64,000 bases of DNA from Streptomyces sp. MMG1121 (lineage in GTDB: Bacteria; Actinomycetota; Actinomycetes; Streptomycetales; Streptomycetaceae), in NCBI RefSeq assembly GCF_001280015.1, contig NZ_LGDV01000177.1:1-64000 (forward strand), written 5' to 3'. Below the pieces are notes generated by a model that had not been told where the DNA came from, searched no databases, and was given only the letters and a program-made list of their open reading frames with translations. Positions 23,521 through 33,082 of this stretch are shown here, piece by piece; positions within the stretch are counted from its first letter, which is position 1, and every line of letters begins with the position of its first letter. Position numbers and translations under genes: made by a program.

Positions 23521-23735
23521 CGTGAGCCGAGGCTGCAGATGATGCAGGACCAGCTCGATATCCGCGCCGCCACGCCGCCGGGATGTGACCGGCGCGGACC
23601 CGTGCCACCGCCGAAACCCACGCGGCGGCCGGCCCTCCCCGAGCGTTTCGGCGTCTGTCCACAGGGAGCGCCTTGCGGTGCCCTGGCCTGCCGATGTCTC
23701 TGAACGATGTTTTGCCCTGACAGCTGGAAGGTGCC

Positions 23736-24905
23736 ATGAGCGCGCGTCGTCTGTTACCGAATGAGGAGTCCCGTGACCTCATCAGGCTCGTCCGGAAGCT
23801 GGCGGCCGATGAACTCGCGTCGCGGGTGGATGCCGATGAGGCGAACGAGGCGTTCCCTCGTGACGTCTTCAGGCTGCTCGGACGCGTCGGCCTGCTCGGT
23901 TTGCCGTACCCCCAGGCGTACGGTGGCAGCGGCCTGTCCTACGAGGTGTATCTGCAGGTCGTCGAAGAGATCGCGTCCGTGTGGGCTTCGGTCGGTGTGG
24001 GTGTCTCCGTGCACGTGCTGTCGTGCTTCGGCCTGGCGACGACGGGTACCGAGGAGCAGAAGCAGGAGTGGCTGCCCGCGATGCTCGGTGGCGAGCTGCT
24101 GGGTGCCTACTGCCTCTCGGAGCCGCAGGCCGGCTCGGACCCGGCCGCGATGCGGACCCGGGCCCGTCTGGACGGCGATCACTACGTCCTGAACGGCGCG
24201 AAAGCCTGGACGACCCATGGCGGCCACGCGGACTACTACAAGGTCATGGCCCGCACCTCGGAAGATCGCACGGGTATCTCGTGCTTCATGATCCCGGCTG
24301 ACACCGAGGGCCTCACCGCTGATGTGCCCGAACGGAAGATGGGCCTGACCGGGTCCACGACGGCGACCATGGTGCTCCGGGACGTCCGTGTCCCCGTCGA
24401 GCGGCGTATCGGAGCTGAGGGCGGCGGCCTGCGTATCGCTCTCGCGAGCCTGGATTCCGGCCGCCTCGGTATCGCGGCCGTCGCGGTCGGTCTCGCCCAG
24501 GGCGCTCTCGACCACGCGATCGCCTATGCACGCGATCGGGAGACGTTCGGATCACGCATCATCAACCACCAGGGAGTCGCGTTCCTGCTCGCTGACATGG
24601 AGGCCGCGGTCTTCTCAGCCCGTGCCGCGACCCTCCATGCCGCCCGGTTGAAGGACGCGGGACTGCCGTTCAGCCGTGAGGCGTCGGTCGCGAAGCTCGT
24701 CGCGACCGACAACGCGATGCGTGTCACCACCGATGCGGTGCAGGTGCTCGGCGGGGTCGGCTACACGCGCGAGTTCCCGGTCGAGCGGCACATGCGTGAG
24801 GCCAAGGTGACTCAGATCTTCGAAGGCACGAACCAGATTCAGCGCATGGTCATCGGGCGGTCGCTCGCCAAGTCCAACCACGGTGACCTCACCCTGGCCC
24901 CCTGA
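23736..24905 (+). CDS. Acyl-CoA dehydrogenase
   Basis: 389 aa, full length for the family, from ATG 23736 with GGAAGG about ten bases upstream. The FAD/substrate segments are clear: AYCLSEPQAGSDPAAMRTRA (family signature 1), TGISCFMIPA, RETFGSRIINHQGV, and TQIFEGTNQIQRMVI with the catalytic-base glutamate of the short/medium-chain group in the C-terminal domain. It oxidises an acyl-CoA to the 2-enoyl-CoA, passing electrons to an electron-transfer flavoprotein. No other fatty-acid gene lies nearby and it is flanked by pseudogenes on both sides, so its pathway is unclear. Codon bias is slightly less extreme than in the neighbours, which could reflect separate acquisition. Confidence 0.93.
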   Translation: MSARRLLPNEESRDLIRLVRKLAADELASRVDADEANEAFPRDVFRLLGRVGLLGLPYPQAYGGSGLSYEVYLQVVEEIASVWASVGVGVSVHVLSCFGLATTGTEEQKQEWLPAMLGGELLGAYCLSEPQAGSDPAAMRTRARLDGDHYVLNGAKAWTTHGGHADYYKVMARTSEDRTGISCFMIPADTEGLTADVPERKMGLTGSTTATMVLRDVRVPVERRIGAEGGGLRIALASLDSGRLGIAAVAVGLAQGALDHAIAYARDRETFGSRIINHQGVAFLLADMEAAVFSARAATLHAARLKDAGLPFSREASVAKLVATDNAMRVTTDAVQVLGGVGYTREFPVERHMREAKVTQIFEGTNQIQRMVIGRSLAKSNHGDLTLAP

Positions 24906-25033
24906 GGTCGACTCCGAAGGCGATCGGGAAATCGATGTCCGGGAGGTGGCGGCGGTGCCGGTCGGCACCGAGCTGCCGACAGAAGGCGTCTGGGACTCAG
25001 GAGGCGTCTGGGACTGAGGCGCCCCCGGAGTGT

Positions 25034-25295
25034 GGACACGGGGGGCGTGCTGCGGACGCATCCGCCCTCTTGCTGTTCCGCGCCGACGCGGCCACCGAGG
25101 CCCGCGATCACGACCGCGAGTTCTGTCCGCCGGCCGCGGAGTGGCCCGCCATGTGTCCGACGGTCCGGCGCGCACGCTCGGCGTCGTCCATGACGAACTG
25201 CCGGCACATGTGGAGGCCGGCTGCACGACGACGCCGCCCTGCTCCTGCTCCGCAGGCAGACCACGGACGAACGGCCTTCCGCGCCGCCCAGGACG
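25034..25295 (+). pseudogene. Frameshifted C-terminal relic of a SpoIIE/RsbU-type PP2C phosphatase
   Basis: Three pieces in three frames reconstruct the end of a SpoIIE-like phosphatase: ALLLFRADAATEARDHDREF (normally LLLYTDGVTEARDRxGEFY) at about 25064-25125; TLGVVHDELPAHVEAGC at about 25174-25225; and DDAALLLLRRQTTDERPSA at about 25228-25285. The metal-binding Asp-Gly of the first motif is Ala-Asp here. The upstream part of the domain is missing. It converges on an RsbW-like ATPase gene at 25317-25733, consistent with a former partner-switching pair. The rest of 24906-25316 holds nothing else I can support. Confidence 0.55.
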
Positions 25296-25316
25296 CAGGT
25301 CGTGCTCTGGCCGGGC

Positions 25317-25733
25317 CTAGCCCGCCGTGAGATCGGCCCACCGGGTGACCCCGCCGGTGTGGACGCGTATGCCATGCCGCGTCGCCAGGGCATGGACGAT
25401 CGTCTCGCCCCGGCCGTGCTCGTCGGGGTCGGTCCCGGCAAGGGCCCGGCCCGCCGAGAGCACGGGTCCCGCGTCGGTGACCTCGATGCGGACACCGTCA
25501 CCGGGAACCCGGGACAGCCGCAGTACGGCCGGGGGACGAGCGTGCATGATGGCGTTGGTGACCAGCTCGGACACCACGAGGAGCGCGTCCTCGACGATTC
25601 CCGGGGACACGCTCCAGTCGGCGAGGACCTCCGCGGCACTTCGGCGTACGGCCGAGACGGCGCCGGCGACGGGCGGGACCGGACACACATATTCGTATGC
25701 CGCCCGAAGCAGCGTGGTGAGCTGTGCCGCCAT
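25317..25733 (-). CDS. RsbW-like ATP-binding protein (HATPase_c_2)
   Basis: 138 aa. Start placed at ATG 25733 with GGGAG about nine bases upstream; ATG 25772 is also in frame. The N-box [10 protein letters not shown], the G1-like DAGPVLS and a G2-like [14 protein letters not shown] segment define the GHKL fold of the small anti-sigma/serine-kinase group that is very abundant in Streptomyces. Such proteins bind or phosphorylate anti-sigma antagonists, or act as stand-alone regulators. The usual DxGxGxP is degenerate (DAGPVLS). The convergent neighbour is a ruined phosphatase, so any partner switch here has probably been lost. Confidence 0.85.
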   Translation of the reverse strand: MAAQLTTLLRAAYEYVCPVPPVAGAVSAVRRSAAEVLADWSVSPGIVEDALLVVSELVTNAIMHARPPAVLRLSRVPGDGVRIEVTDAGPVLSAGRALAGTDPDEHGRGETIVHALATRHGIRVHTGGVTRWADLTAG

Positions 25734-25927
25734 GGTCTCTCCCGGTGATGTGTGCGGCCGGTCCGGCGCCATGTCTGCGCGCTTACCGGCTGCGCAGCAA
25801 GCTACGGAGACAATTCGGGCGGGTCAACGAATGGCGGTCGGCATTACCGAACGCGGATCTTCCGACGGCTCCGCAGGGGGCGCCCGCCCGTACGGCAGAG
25901 CGTCTGCGACGGTAATAGGCTCGCCTC

Positions 25928-26692
25928 ATGACCGGCCCAGTCCAGTCGATCGAACGGGCGGCGGCGATTCTGCGCCTGCTCGCCGGCGGGCCCCGCCGCC
26001 TCGGGCTCGGCGAGGTCGCCGCCTCACTCGGACTGGCCAAGGGCACCGCCCACGGCATTCTGCGCACGCTCCAGCACGTGGACTTCGTGGAGCAGGACGC
26101 GGCGACCGGGAAATACCAGCTCGGAGCCGCCCTCCTGCACCTCGGTACCAGCTACCTGGACGTCAACGAGCTGCGCTCGCGCTCCCTGAACTGGGCCGAT
26201 GCCCTCGCCGCCCGCAGCGGAGAGGCGGTCCGCCTGGGCACCCCCCTGGAAGGCAGCGTGCTCATCGTCCACCACGTGTTCCGGCCGGACGACACCTTCC
26301 AGACCCTGGACGTGGGCTCGCTGCTGCCCCTGCACGCCTCCTCGCTGGGCAAGGTACTGCTCGCCTACGGGACCGCGACGATCGAGCCCGCCCGGACGGG
26401 GCTGGAGGCGTACACCCGGCACACCCTCGTCGATCGCGAGCAGCTCGCCCGGGCGCTCGCCGAGGTACGGGAGCTCGGCTGGGCCGCGGAGATCCAGGAA
26501 ATGAGCATGGGCGATGCCGGGCTCGCCGCGCCGATCCGAGGGCACGGCGGCCTCGTCGTCGGCGCCGTCGGGCTGTCCGGGCCGGTCGAACGGATCTGCG
26601 ACAGCCAGGGCCGCCCCCGCCCGAGTCTGATCACCCTGATCCGCGAGGCCGCTCGGGCGATCTCCAGGGACCTGGGAGCCGCCCGCTGGTAG
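25928..26692 (+). CDS. IclR-family regulator of glycerol genes (GylR-like)
   Basis: 254 aa from ATG 25928. N-terminal winged helix-turn-helix (about 5-65; [37 protein letters not shown]) and the C-terminal IclR effector domain (about 80-250; [28 protein letters not shown]). It directly precedes glycerol kinase, 47 bp apart, on the same strand. In Streptomyces, GylR is an IclR protein that represses the glycerol operon until glycerol or glycerol-3-phosphate is present; the same role is inferred here. A TAATAG hexamer just upstream of the start could be a -10 element. Confidence 0.92.
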   Translation: MTGPVQSIERAAAILRLLAGGPRRLGLGEVAASLGLAKGTAHGILRTLQHVDFVEQDAATGKYQLGAALLHLGTSYLDVNELRSRSLNWADALAARSGEAVRLGTPLEGSVLIVHHVFRPDDTFQTLDVGSLLPLHASSLGKVLLAYGTATIEPARTGLEAYTRHTLVDREQLARALAEVRELGWAAEIQEMSMGDAGLAAPIRGHGGLVVGAVGLSGPVERICDSQGRPRPSLITLIREAARAISRDLGAARW

Positions 26693-26739
26693 GCCGGAGC
26701 CGGCCGCCCCCTCTCGACCCCCGGAAGGCAGACCCGATC

Positions 26740-28269
26740 ATGGCTGAACAGTACGTAATGTCCATCGATCAGGGCACCAACTCGACCCGCTGCATTCTGT
26801 TCGATCGCCGCGGGCGCCTGGTCTCGGTGGCGCAGAAGGAGCATCAGCAGCACTTCCCCGAGCCCGGCTGGGTCGAGCACGACGCCGTGGAGATCTGGCA
26901 GAACCTCCGGCGCGTCCTGCCCGAGGCCCTGTCCGTCGCCGGTGTCGACACGGGACAGATCACCGCGATCGGTGTGGCGAACCAGCGCGAGACGACCGTG
27001 CTCTGGGACCGGCGGACCGGCGCTCCCCTCGGCCGGGCGATCGTCTGGCAGGACACCCGCACGGCGCCGCTCGTCGAGGAACTCAGGCGGCACCCCGGCG
27101 AGGAGTTCTTCCTGCAGCGGTGCAGTCTGGCGCCCTCGACCTACTTCTCCGCGCTGCGGATCCGCTGGCTGTTCGACCACGTCAAGGGGCTCCGGCAACG
27201 CGCCGATGACGGCGAGGTGCTGTTCGGAACCATGGAGAGCTGGCTGATCTGGAACCTCACCGGCGGCCCCGAAGGCGGCCTGCACATCACCGACGCCACC
27301 AACGCCAGCCGCACGATGCTGATGAACATCCGCACGCTCACCTGGGACGATGAGCTGCTGGCCTTCTTCGGAGTGCCCCGCTCGATGCTGCCCGAGATCC
27401 GGTCTTCCGCCGAGCCGTACGGCGACGCCCGCTCGCTGTTGCCGGGCGTCGCCATCACGGCCGCGCTCGGCGACCAGCAGGCCGCGCTCTTCGGCCAGAC
27501 CTGTTTCTCCCCCGGCGAGGCGAAGTGCACCTACGGAACAGGCAGCTTCCTGCTGCTCAACACAGGCAGCGACATCGTGCGGTCCGGGCACGGCCTCCTC
27601 ACCACCGTCGCCTACAAGATCGGGGACCAGCCGCCGGCCTACGCCCTGGAAGGGTCGATCGCCGTCACCGGAGCACTCGTCCAGTGGTTCCGGGACCGCC
27701 TGGGTCTGATCAGCAGCGCCCCGGAGATCGAGACCCTCGCCCGGACGGTCGAGGACAACGGCGGCTGCTACATCGTCCCCGCCTTCTCCGGTCTGTTCGC
27801 GCCTCGCTGGCGCAGCGACGCACGCGGGGTCATCGTCGGGCTCACCTCGTACATCACCAAGGGACACCTGGCGCGTGCGGTCCTGGAGGCCACCGGATGG
27901 CAGACACGAGAGGTCGTCGACGCCATGAACGCCGATTCCTCGGTCTGCCTCCAGCAGCTCAAGGTGGACGGGGGCATGACCGCGGACAACCTGCTCATGC
28001 AGTTCGTGGCCGACGTGCTCGACGTACCCGTGGTGCGGCCCATGGTCGCCGAGACGGTCTCCCTCGGCGCCGCGTACGCGGCCGGGCTCGCCGCCGGCTA
28101 CTGGTCGGACCTGGAGGTGCTGCGGCACAACTGGCACCGGGCCGGACAGTGGCTGCCCGCCATGGACCCCGAGCTGCGGGCGGCGGAGTACGAGAACTGG
28201 CAGCGGGCCGTCGAACGGTCCCTCGGCTGGGTCAGATCTCCCCGGTCCGCCGACCCGGGCCCGCCGTGA
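26740..28269 (+). CDS. glpK: Glycerol kinase
   Basis: 509 aa from ATG 26740 with GGAAGG upstream; the frame is open further left but that is non-coding. FGGY kinase: N-terminal [15 protein letters not shown] phosphate-binding loop, [15 protein letters not shown], the second ATPase loop [11 protein letters not shown], and [16 protein letters not shown] in the C-terminal half. It phosphorylates glycerol to sn-glycerol-3-phosphate in the cytoplasm. The usual partners of a Streptomyces glycerol operon, the GlpF facilitator and GlpD dehydrogenase, do not follow; an ABC binding-protein gene converges instead. It may be a second copy or a split operon. Confidence 0.95.
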   Translation: MAEQYVMSIDQGTNSTRCILFDRRGRLVSVAQKEHQQHFPEPGWVEHDAVEIWQNLRRVLPEALSVAGVDTGQITAIGVANQRETTVLWDRRTGAPLGRAIVWQDTRTAPLVEELRRHPGEEFFLQRCSLAPSTYFSALRIRWLFDHVKGLRQRADDGEVLFGTMESWLIWNLTGGPEGGLHITDATNASRTMLMNIRTLTWDDELLAFFGVPRSMLPEIRSSAEPYGDARSLLPGVAITAALGDQQAALFGQTCFSPGEAKCTYGTGSFLLLNTGSDIVRSGHGLLTTVAYKIGDQPPAYALEGSIAVTGALVQWFRDRLGLISSAPEIETLARTVEDNGGCYIVPAFSGLFAPRWRSDARGVIVGLTSYITKGHLARAVLEATGWQTREVVDAMNADSSVCLQQLKVDGGMTADNLLMQFVADVLDVPVVRPMVAETVSLGAAYAAGLAAGYWSDLEVLRHNWHRAGQWLPAMDPELRAAEYENWQRAVERSLGWVRSPRSADPGPP

Positions 28270-28315
28270 CCCGGTCCGCCGGCGCTCGGCTCGGCATCGG
28301 CGACGGGATCGTGGG

Positions 28316-29998
28316 TCACTTCTCCCAGCCGACCGTCTCCGGGAGCGGGCTGTAGAAGATGGTCGCGCCGACGTTGGCGAGGCCCTTCTTCACCGCATAG
28401 GTGGAGGGGCCGCTGTACAGCGGGAGGAAGGCGTACTGCTGGAGTGCCTCGCGTTCGGCCTTGTTGACCGCCGTGATCTGCCGGCCGAGGTCGGCGATGT
28501 CGGCGGTCGCGCGGATCTCCTTGTCCAGCGCGGGTGAGCCGGCGCCGGTGAGGTTGGAGTCACGGTCCGAGCAGTAGAAGTCGCACAGGTAGCGGGCGCC
28601 GAACGGGTCCATGGAGCGGTTTCCCGAGACGAACAGGTCGAACTTGCGCTCGCTGAGGATGTTCGAGAAGTCCGCGTCGTCGGCCTTGTGGATGACCAGG
28701 CGGATGCCGGCCGGTTTCAGCATCGCCGCGAAGGCGCCGGCGGTGGCCTTGCCCAGCGGGTCGTCGCCGAGGAGGGTGTAGCCGACCTCCAGCTTCCTGC
28801 CGTTCTTGATCCGGATGCCGTCGCTCCCGGGCTTCCAGCCCGCCGCGCCGAGCTGCTTTCCGGCCTCGTCCGGCGCGTACTTCAGCACGGCCGAGACGTT
28901 GTCCTCGTAGCCCTTCTGGAAGCTGTAGAGCACGGCCGAACCGGGCAGCGGCTCCTGGTAGTCGAGGCCCTGGAACTGGATCTTCGCGATCTGCGCGCGG
29001 TCGACGCTCTCCTCGATGGCCTTGCGCACGGCCTTGTCCGCGAGCACGGGGGACTTGGTGTTGAAGTAGAGCGAGTACTCGAAGGGGCTCCCGCCGCTGC
29101 GGATCTCCGTGCCCCCCAGCCCCTTGACCTGCTTGAGGCTCTCGGCGTCCACGGCGGAGACGTAGTCGAGCTGGCCGTTCTTGAAGGCGTTGACCGCCGC
29201 GGTCGACTCCAGGTTGACGTAGACGCGCTTGTCGAGCTTGCCCTTCCTGCCCCACCACTTCGGATTGCGGACGAAGGTGATGTCGCCCGAGTGGGTGTCC
29301 CAGGTGCCGACCGTGTACGGGCCCGCGCCCCACTCCGGGTGGGCCCTCTTGACGTACGCCTTGTTGAAGTTGCCGACCGTCGCCGCCTTGGGGTGCAGGA
29401 AGGTCGTGAACAGACTCGACCAGGAGGCGTTGACGCCCTTGAAGGTGATCACGGCCTGTTTGGCGTTCTCGCCCTTCTCGACCGAGGTGATCTGGTCGTA
29501 GCCGTCCGTCGACGAGGCGGCGTAGGCCTTGTCCGACCCGTTGTTGGCCTGCCACGTGGCCCTGATCGCGGTCCAGTCGATCGGTGTGCCGTCGTTGAAG
29601 ACGGCCTTGGGGTTGATCGTCAGCGTGACCTTCTGGTTGCCGCCCGCGACGGCCACCTTCACGTCGCTGTAGTAGTCCGGGTTGTACTGCACGTCGCCGG
29701 TCGGCGAGTAGGTGATCGCGTCGGCGTTGTACCAGGCCCACACCCGGGACGCGGTCAGCGTGGCGTTGACGTTGAACGGGTTGCCCTGGTCGTCGAAGGT
29801 CCCGGCCGTGGTGTAGGTGCCGCCGTCCTTGATCCTGTCGTACGGCGTGGGGTTGTAGTCGGCGGCGGACGACGCGGCGGAGGGGCCGTCCTTCGGGGCC
29901 GAGCCCGCCGAGTCCTTGCCGGAGGAGGACTGGCACGCGGTGGCGGTGACGGAGATCGCGGCGAGGAGAGCGACGGGCAGGGCCAGTCTTGCGCGCAT
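28316..29998 (-). CDS. ABC transporter substrate-binding lipoprotein, family 5 (oligopeptide/dipeptide type)
   Basis: 560 aa. Signal peptide MRARLALPVALLAAISV with the lipobox ending TATAC (Cys22), then a Ser/Gly-rich linker. The body has the family 5 pattern: VWAWYNADAITYSPTG, FNDGTPIDWTAI, GTEIRSGGSPFEYSLYFN and AVRKAIEESVDRAQIAK. Anchored outside the membrane, it would capture a peptide or similar solute for the permease genes that precede it. It is last in a four-gene set (permease, permease, fused ATPase, binding protein), with 81 bp from the ATPase gene. The ligand is unknown. Confidence 0.93.
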   Translation of the reverse strand: MRARLALPVALLAAISVTATACQSSSGKDSAGSAPKDGPSAASSAADYNPTPYDRIKDGGTYTTAGTFDDQGNPFNVNATLTASRVWAWYNADAITYSPTGDVQYNPDYYSDVKVAVAGGNQKVTLTINPKAVFNDGTPIDWTAIRATWQANNGSDKAYAASSTDGYDQITSVEKGENAKQAVITFKGVNASWSSLFTTFLHPKAATVGNFNKAYVKRAHPEWGAGPYTVGTWDTHSGDITFVRNPKWWGRKGKLDKRVYVNLESTAAVNAFKNGQLDYVSAVDAESLKQVKGLGGTEIRSGGSPFEYSLYFNTKSPVLADKAVRKAIEESVDRAQIAKIQFQGLDYQEPLPGSAVLYSFQKGYEDNVSAVLKYAPDEAGKQLGAAGWKPGSDGIRIKNGRKLEVGYTLLGDDPLGKATAGAFAAMLKPAGIRLVIHKADDADFSNILSERKFDLFVSGNRSMDPFGARYLCDFYCSDRDSNLTGAGSPALDKEIRATADIADLGRQITAVNKAEREALQQYAFLPLYSGPSTYAVKKGLANVGATIFYSPLPETVGWEK

Positions 29999-30079
29999 GG
30001 GAAATCGTTCCTTCAGGGTCGGTGGAGAGCGTGTTGACGGAGCGGGCGTGGCCGCGTGTCCCGGTCGTCGGGGCAGGTC

Positions 30080-32164
30080 TCAGACGCCGTGGCAGGCGTA
30101 CTCGTGGCCGGGCTGCCCGGGCACGGGCGTCGGCTCGGGGCGCCGCGTACGACAGCGGTGCCGTACGTCCTCGTCGGCGAGGCGGTACAGCGGGCAGCGG
30201 TCGACGAAGACGCATCCCTCGGGCGGTCGTGCGGCGTTCGGCTGCTCGCCCTCCAGCACGACGCGTTCGCGGGTGCGCTCGCGCCGCGGATCGGGCACCG
30301 GGACCGCCGACAGCAGGGCCCGGGTGTAGGGGTGCTTCGGATCGGAGAAGATCGTCTCGGTCTCGCCGGTCTCGACGATGTGTCCCAGGTACATGACCGC
30401 GATGCGATCGCAGATGTACCGGACCACGGCCAGGTCGTGCGCGACCACGAGGTAGGCGAGCCCGAGTTCGCGTTGGAGCCGTGCCAGCAGGTTGATCACC
30501 CCGGCCTGCACCGACACGTCCAGGGCGGAGAGCGGCTCGTCGAGGGCGAGCAGTCTGGGCTCGGTCGCCAGGGCGCGGGCGATGCCGACCCGTTGGCGCT
30601 GACCGCCGGAGAGCGCGGCCGGGAACCGGTCGCCCACCGAGTCGTCCAGACCGACCAGGGCCAGCAGTTCGCCGACCCGGGAGCGGATCGACTCGCGATC
30701 GCGTCCGACGGCCCGCAGCGGCTCGGCGAGCAGCTGGAAGACGGGCATCCGTGGGTCGAGGGCGCCCAGCGGGTCCTGCATGACGATCTGTACGTCCTGC
30801 CGCAGCTCCCGTGCGCGCGCCCGGGACGCCACCGTGCCGACCTCGGTGCCGGCGATCTCGATCCGGCCGCTTTCGGGCCGTCTGAGCCGGAGGATCTCCA
30901 GCAGCGTCGTGGTCTTGCCGCTGCCGGACTCGCCCACCAGGCCCAGGGTCTCGCCGGCCCGCAGCTCGAAGCCGACCCGGTTCACGGCGTGCAGCGTACC
31001 GACCCGGCGCTTGAGGAGGCCGCCCTTGGTCACCGGGAAGGTCCTGACGAGGTCCTCGACGCGGAGCACCACCTCGCCGGTCCCGGCGGGACCGGCGGCC
31101 GTCGGCCGGTCGACGGGCGCGGCGTCGCCCGTGGGGTCGAGGGTGCCGTCGGCGATCTCCGTGGCGCGCAGGCAGGCCACGTGTCCGTGCCCGGTGACCT
31201 GGCGCAGCTCGGGTTCGTCGGTGCGGCACGCGTCGAGGGCGACGGCGCAGCGGCCGGCGAAGGGGCAGCCGGCCGGCAGGCCCACCAGGGCGGGCGGCTC
31301 ACCGCCGATCGGGACCAGGGGCCGGCGGGTCCCGCCGTCCACGGTCGGCACGGCGGCGAGCAGCCGCGCGGTGTACGGCATCGTCGGCCGGCGGAACAGC
31401 TCCTCGACGCCCGCGTGTTCCAAGACCCGGCCCGCGTACATGACGGCGACGTCGTCCGCGTGGCCCGCGACGACCCCGAGGTCATGGGTGATGAGGACGA
31501 GGCCGGCGCCGGTCTCCTGCTGCGCCACGCGCAGGACGTCGAGGATCTGCGCCTGCACGGTGACGTCGAGCGCGGTGGTGGGCTCGTCGGCCACGAGTAC
31601 GGACGGTCTGTTGGCGATCGCCATGGCGATGACCACGCGCTGGCGCATGCCGCCGGAGAACTCGTGCGGGAAGGAGGCGGCCCGGCCCCGCGGGTCGGGG
31701 ATGCCGACGAGGTCGAGCAGTTCGACGGCCTGCTCCCAGGCCGCCCGCTTCGTCAGGTTCTGGTGGACGCGCAGGGCGTCGGAGAGCAGTCTGCCCACGG
31801 AGAAGATCGGGGTGAGCGCGGACAGCGGGTCCTGGAAGACCATGCCGATGGACTTGCCCCGGATCCGCGACAGCTCCTGGTCCCCGAGGCCGATCAGGTC
31901 GCGTCCGCCGAGCAGCACCTGACCGCCGAGGCGGGCGGTGGGCGGCAGCAGGCCCATGATGCCCATCGCGGTGGCCGACTTGCCCGAGCCGGACTCGCCG
32001 ACGATGCAGAGGGTACGGCCGGGCAGCAGCTCGAAGCTCACCCCGCGTACCGCCTCGACGGTTCCGGCTTCGGAGGGGAAGGAGATCCGCAGGTCCCGCA
32101 CGGAGAGGACGGGGGTGCTGCCGGTGCTGGGCGCGGGGGCGGCCACGGGGGTCGCGAGGGTCAT
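30080..32164 (-). CDS. Fused peptide-ABC-transporter ATPases (DppD-DppF type)
   Basis: 694 aa with two complete ATPase halves. Half one (about 18-340): GESGSGKSA, FSGGMRQRVVIAMAI, VLVADEPTTALD, then an oligopeptide-type tail with cysteines in CPFAGRCAV. Half two (about 365-690): GESGSGKTT, LSGGQRQRVGIARAL, LLALDEPLSALD, and a second tail with CVFVDRCPLY. Usually DppD and DppF are separate polypeptides; here they form one chain, a known but less common arrangement. Each half energises one face of the permease pair encoded upstream. The start overlaps the stop of the DppC-type gene by four bases (ATGA). Confidence 0.95.
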   Translation of the reverse strand: MTLATPVAAPAPSTGSTPVLSVRDLRISFPSEAGTVEAVRGVSFELLPGRTLCIVGESGSGKSATAMGIMGLLPPTARLGGQVLLGGRDLIGLGDQELSRIRGKSIGMVFQDPLSALTPIFSVGRLLSDALRVHQNLTKRAAWEQAVELLDLVGIPDPRGRAASFPHEFSGGMRQRVVIAMAIANRPSVLVADEPTTALDVTVQAQILDVLRVAQQETGAGLVLITHDLGVVAGHADDVAVMYAGRVLEHAGVEELFRRPTMPYTARLLAAVPTVDGGTRRPLVPIGGEPPALVGLPAGCPFAGRCAVALDACRTDEPELRQVTGHGHVACLRATEIADGTLDPTGDAAPVDRPTAAGPAGTGEVVLRVEDLVRTFPVTKGGLLKRRVGTLHAVNRVGFELRAGETLGLVGESGSGKTTTLLEILRLRRPESGRIEIAGTEVGTVASRARARELRQDVQIVMQDPLGALDPRMPVFQLLAEPLRAVGRDRESIRSRVGELLALVGLDDSVGDRFPAALSGGQRQRVGIARALATEPRLLALDEPLSALDVSVQAGVINLLARLQRELGLAYLVVAHDLAVVRYICDRIAVMYLGHIVETGETETIFSDPKHPYTRALLSAVPVPDPRRERTRERVVLEGEQPNAARPPEGCVFVDRCPLYRLADEDVRHRCRTRRPEPTPVPGQPGHEYACHGV

Positions 32165-33081
32165 CGTCGGCCTCCTGCCGAGCCGGTCACGGACGTGGGG
32201 TCGAGGGCGTCGCGCAGTCCGTCGCCGATGAAGGTCATCGAGACGGTGAGCAGCACGACCAGTCCCGCGGGGAAGGCGAAGAGCCAGGGGGCGCTGGTGA
32301 CGGTGCTCGCCCCGTCCGCGAGCATCGTGCCGAGGGAGACGTCCGGGGTCTGTACGCCGAACCCGAGGAACGACAGGGCGGTCTCGCTGAGCACGGTCGC
32401 CACGACACCGAGGGTCAGGTTGACGATCAGCAGGGAGCCCAGGTTGGGGATGATGTGACGGAGGATGATGCGCGGCGCGCTGACGCCCATGAACTCCGCC
32501 GCCGTCACGTAGTCCCGTTCGCGCAGCGAGGTCGAGACGGACCAGATCACCCGCGCCGTGGACATCCAGCCGAACACGGTCAGCACGACGATCAGGACGC
32601 GCCAGTCACCGGCCAGGCGGTGGGAGACCAGGGCGAGGATGAGGAACGAGGGGACGATCAGCAGGAAGTGGATGACGGCGAGGGTCACCCGCTCGACCCG
32701 GCCGCCGAGGTACGCGGCGCCGGAGCCGACGATCGCGGCGACGACGACCGTCAGGACGGACACGCTGACGGCGATCACCAGCGAGCGCTGGAGTCCGTGC
32801 ACGGCACAGGCGTAGATGTCGTTCCCGCCCTGGTTGGTGCCGAACCAGTGGGCGGCGCTCGGCGGCTGGGTCAGGGCGGCGAAGTCGGCGTCGGTGTAGG
32901 CGTGGGAGGTGAACCGGCCGCCGACGGCGGCGAACAGCACGAGCAGGACGAATATCGCGACGCCGGCGACGGCGAGGCGGTTGCGCACGAAGCGGCGCAG
33001 ATAGAGCCAGCCGAGGCCGAGGTGGGCGGGCCTCTGCGCGGGGGGTGCCACCGGGGGATCGGTCGTCACGTCGGTGGCCAC
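32161..33081 (-). CDS. ABC transporter permease, DppC type
   Basis: 306 aa. Cytoplasmic N-terminal segment, first membrane helix at RNRLAVAGVAIFVLLVLFAA, then an extracellular domain and five further helices. The binding-protein-dependent permease motif region is EFMGVSAPRIILRHIIPNL (EAA loop). It begins one base after the DppB-type stop codon and overlaps the ATPase gene by four bases, so the operon is tightly coupled. It pairs with the DppB-type protein to form the membrane channel. Confidence 0.94.
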   Translation of the reverse strand: MATDVTTDPPVAPPAQRPAHLGLGWLYLRRFVRNRLAVAGVAIFVLLVLFAAVGGRFTSHAYTDADFAALTQPPSAAHWFGTNQGGNDIYACAVHGLQRSLVIAVSVSVLTVVVAAIVGSGAAYLGGRVERVTLAVIHFLLIVPSFLILALVSHRLAGDWRVLIVVLTVFGWMSTARVIWSVSTSLRERDYVTAAEFMGVSAPRIILRHIIPNLGSLLIVNLTLGVVATVLSETALSFLGFGVQTPDVSLGTMLADGASTVTSAPWLFAFPAGLVVLLTVSMTFIGDGLRDALDPTSVTGSAGGRR

Positions 33082-33082
33082 G

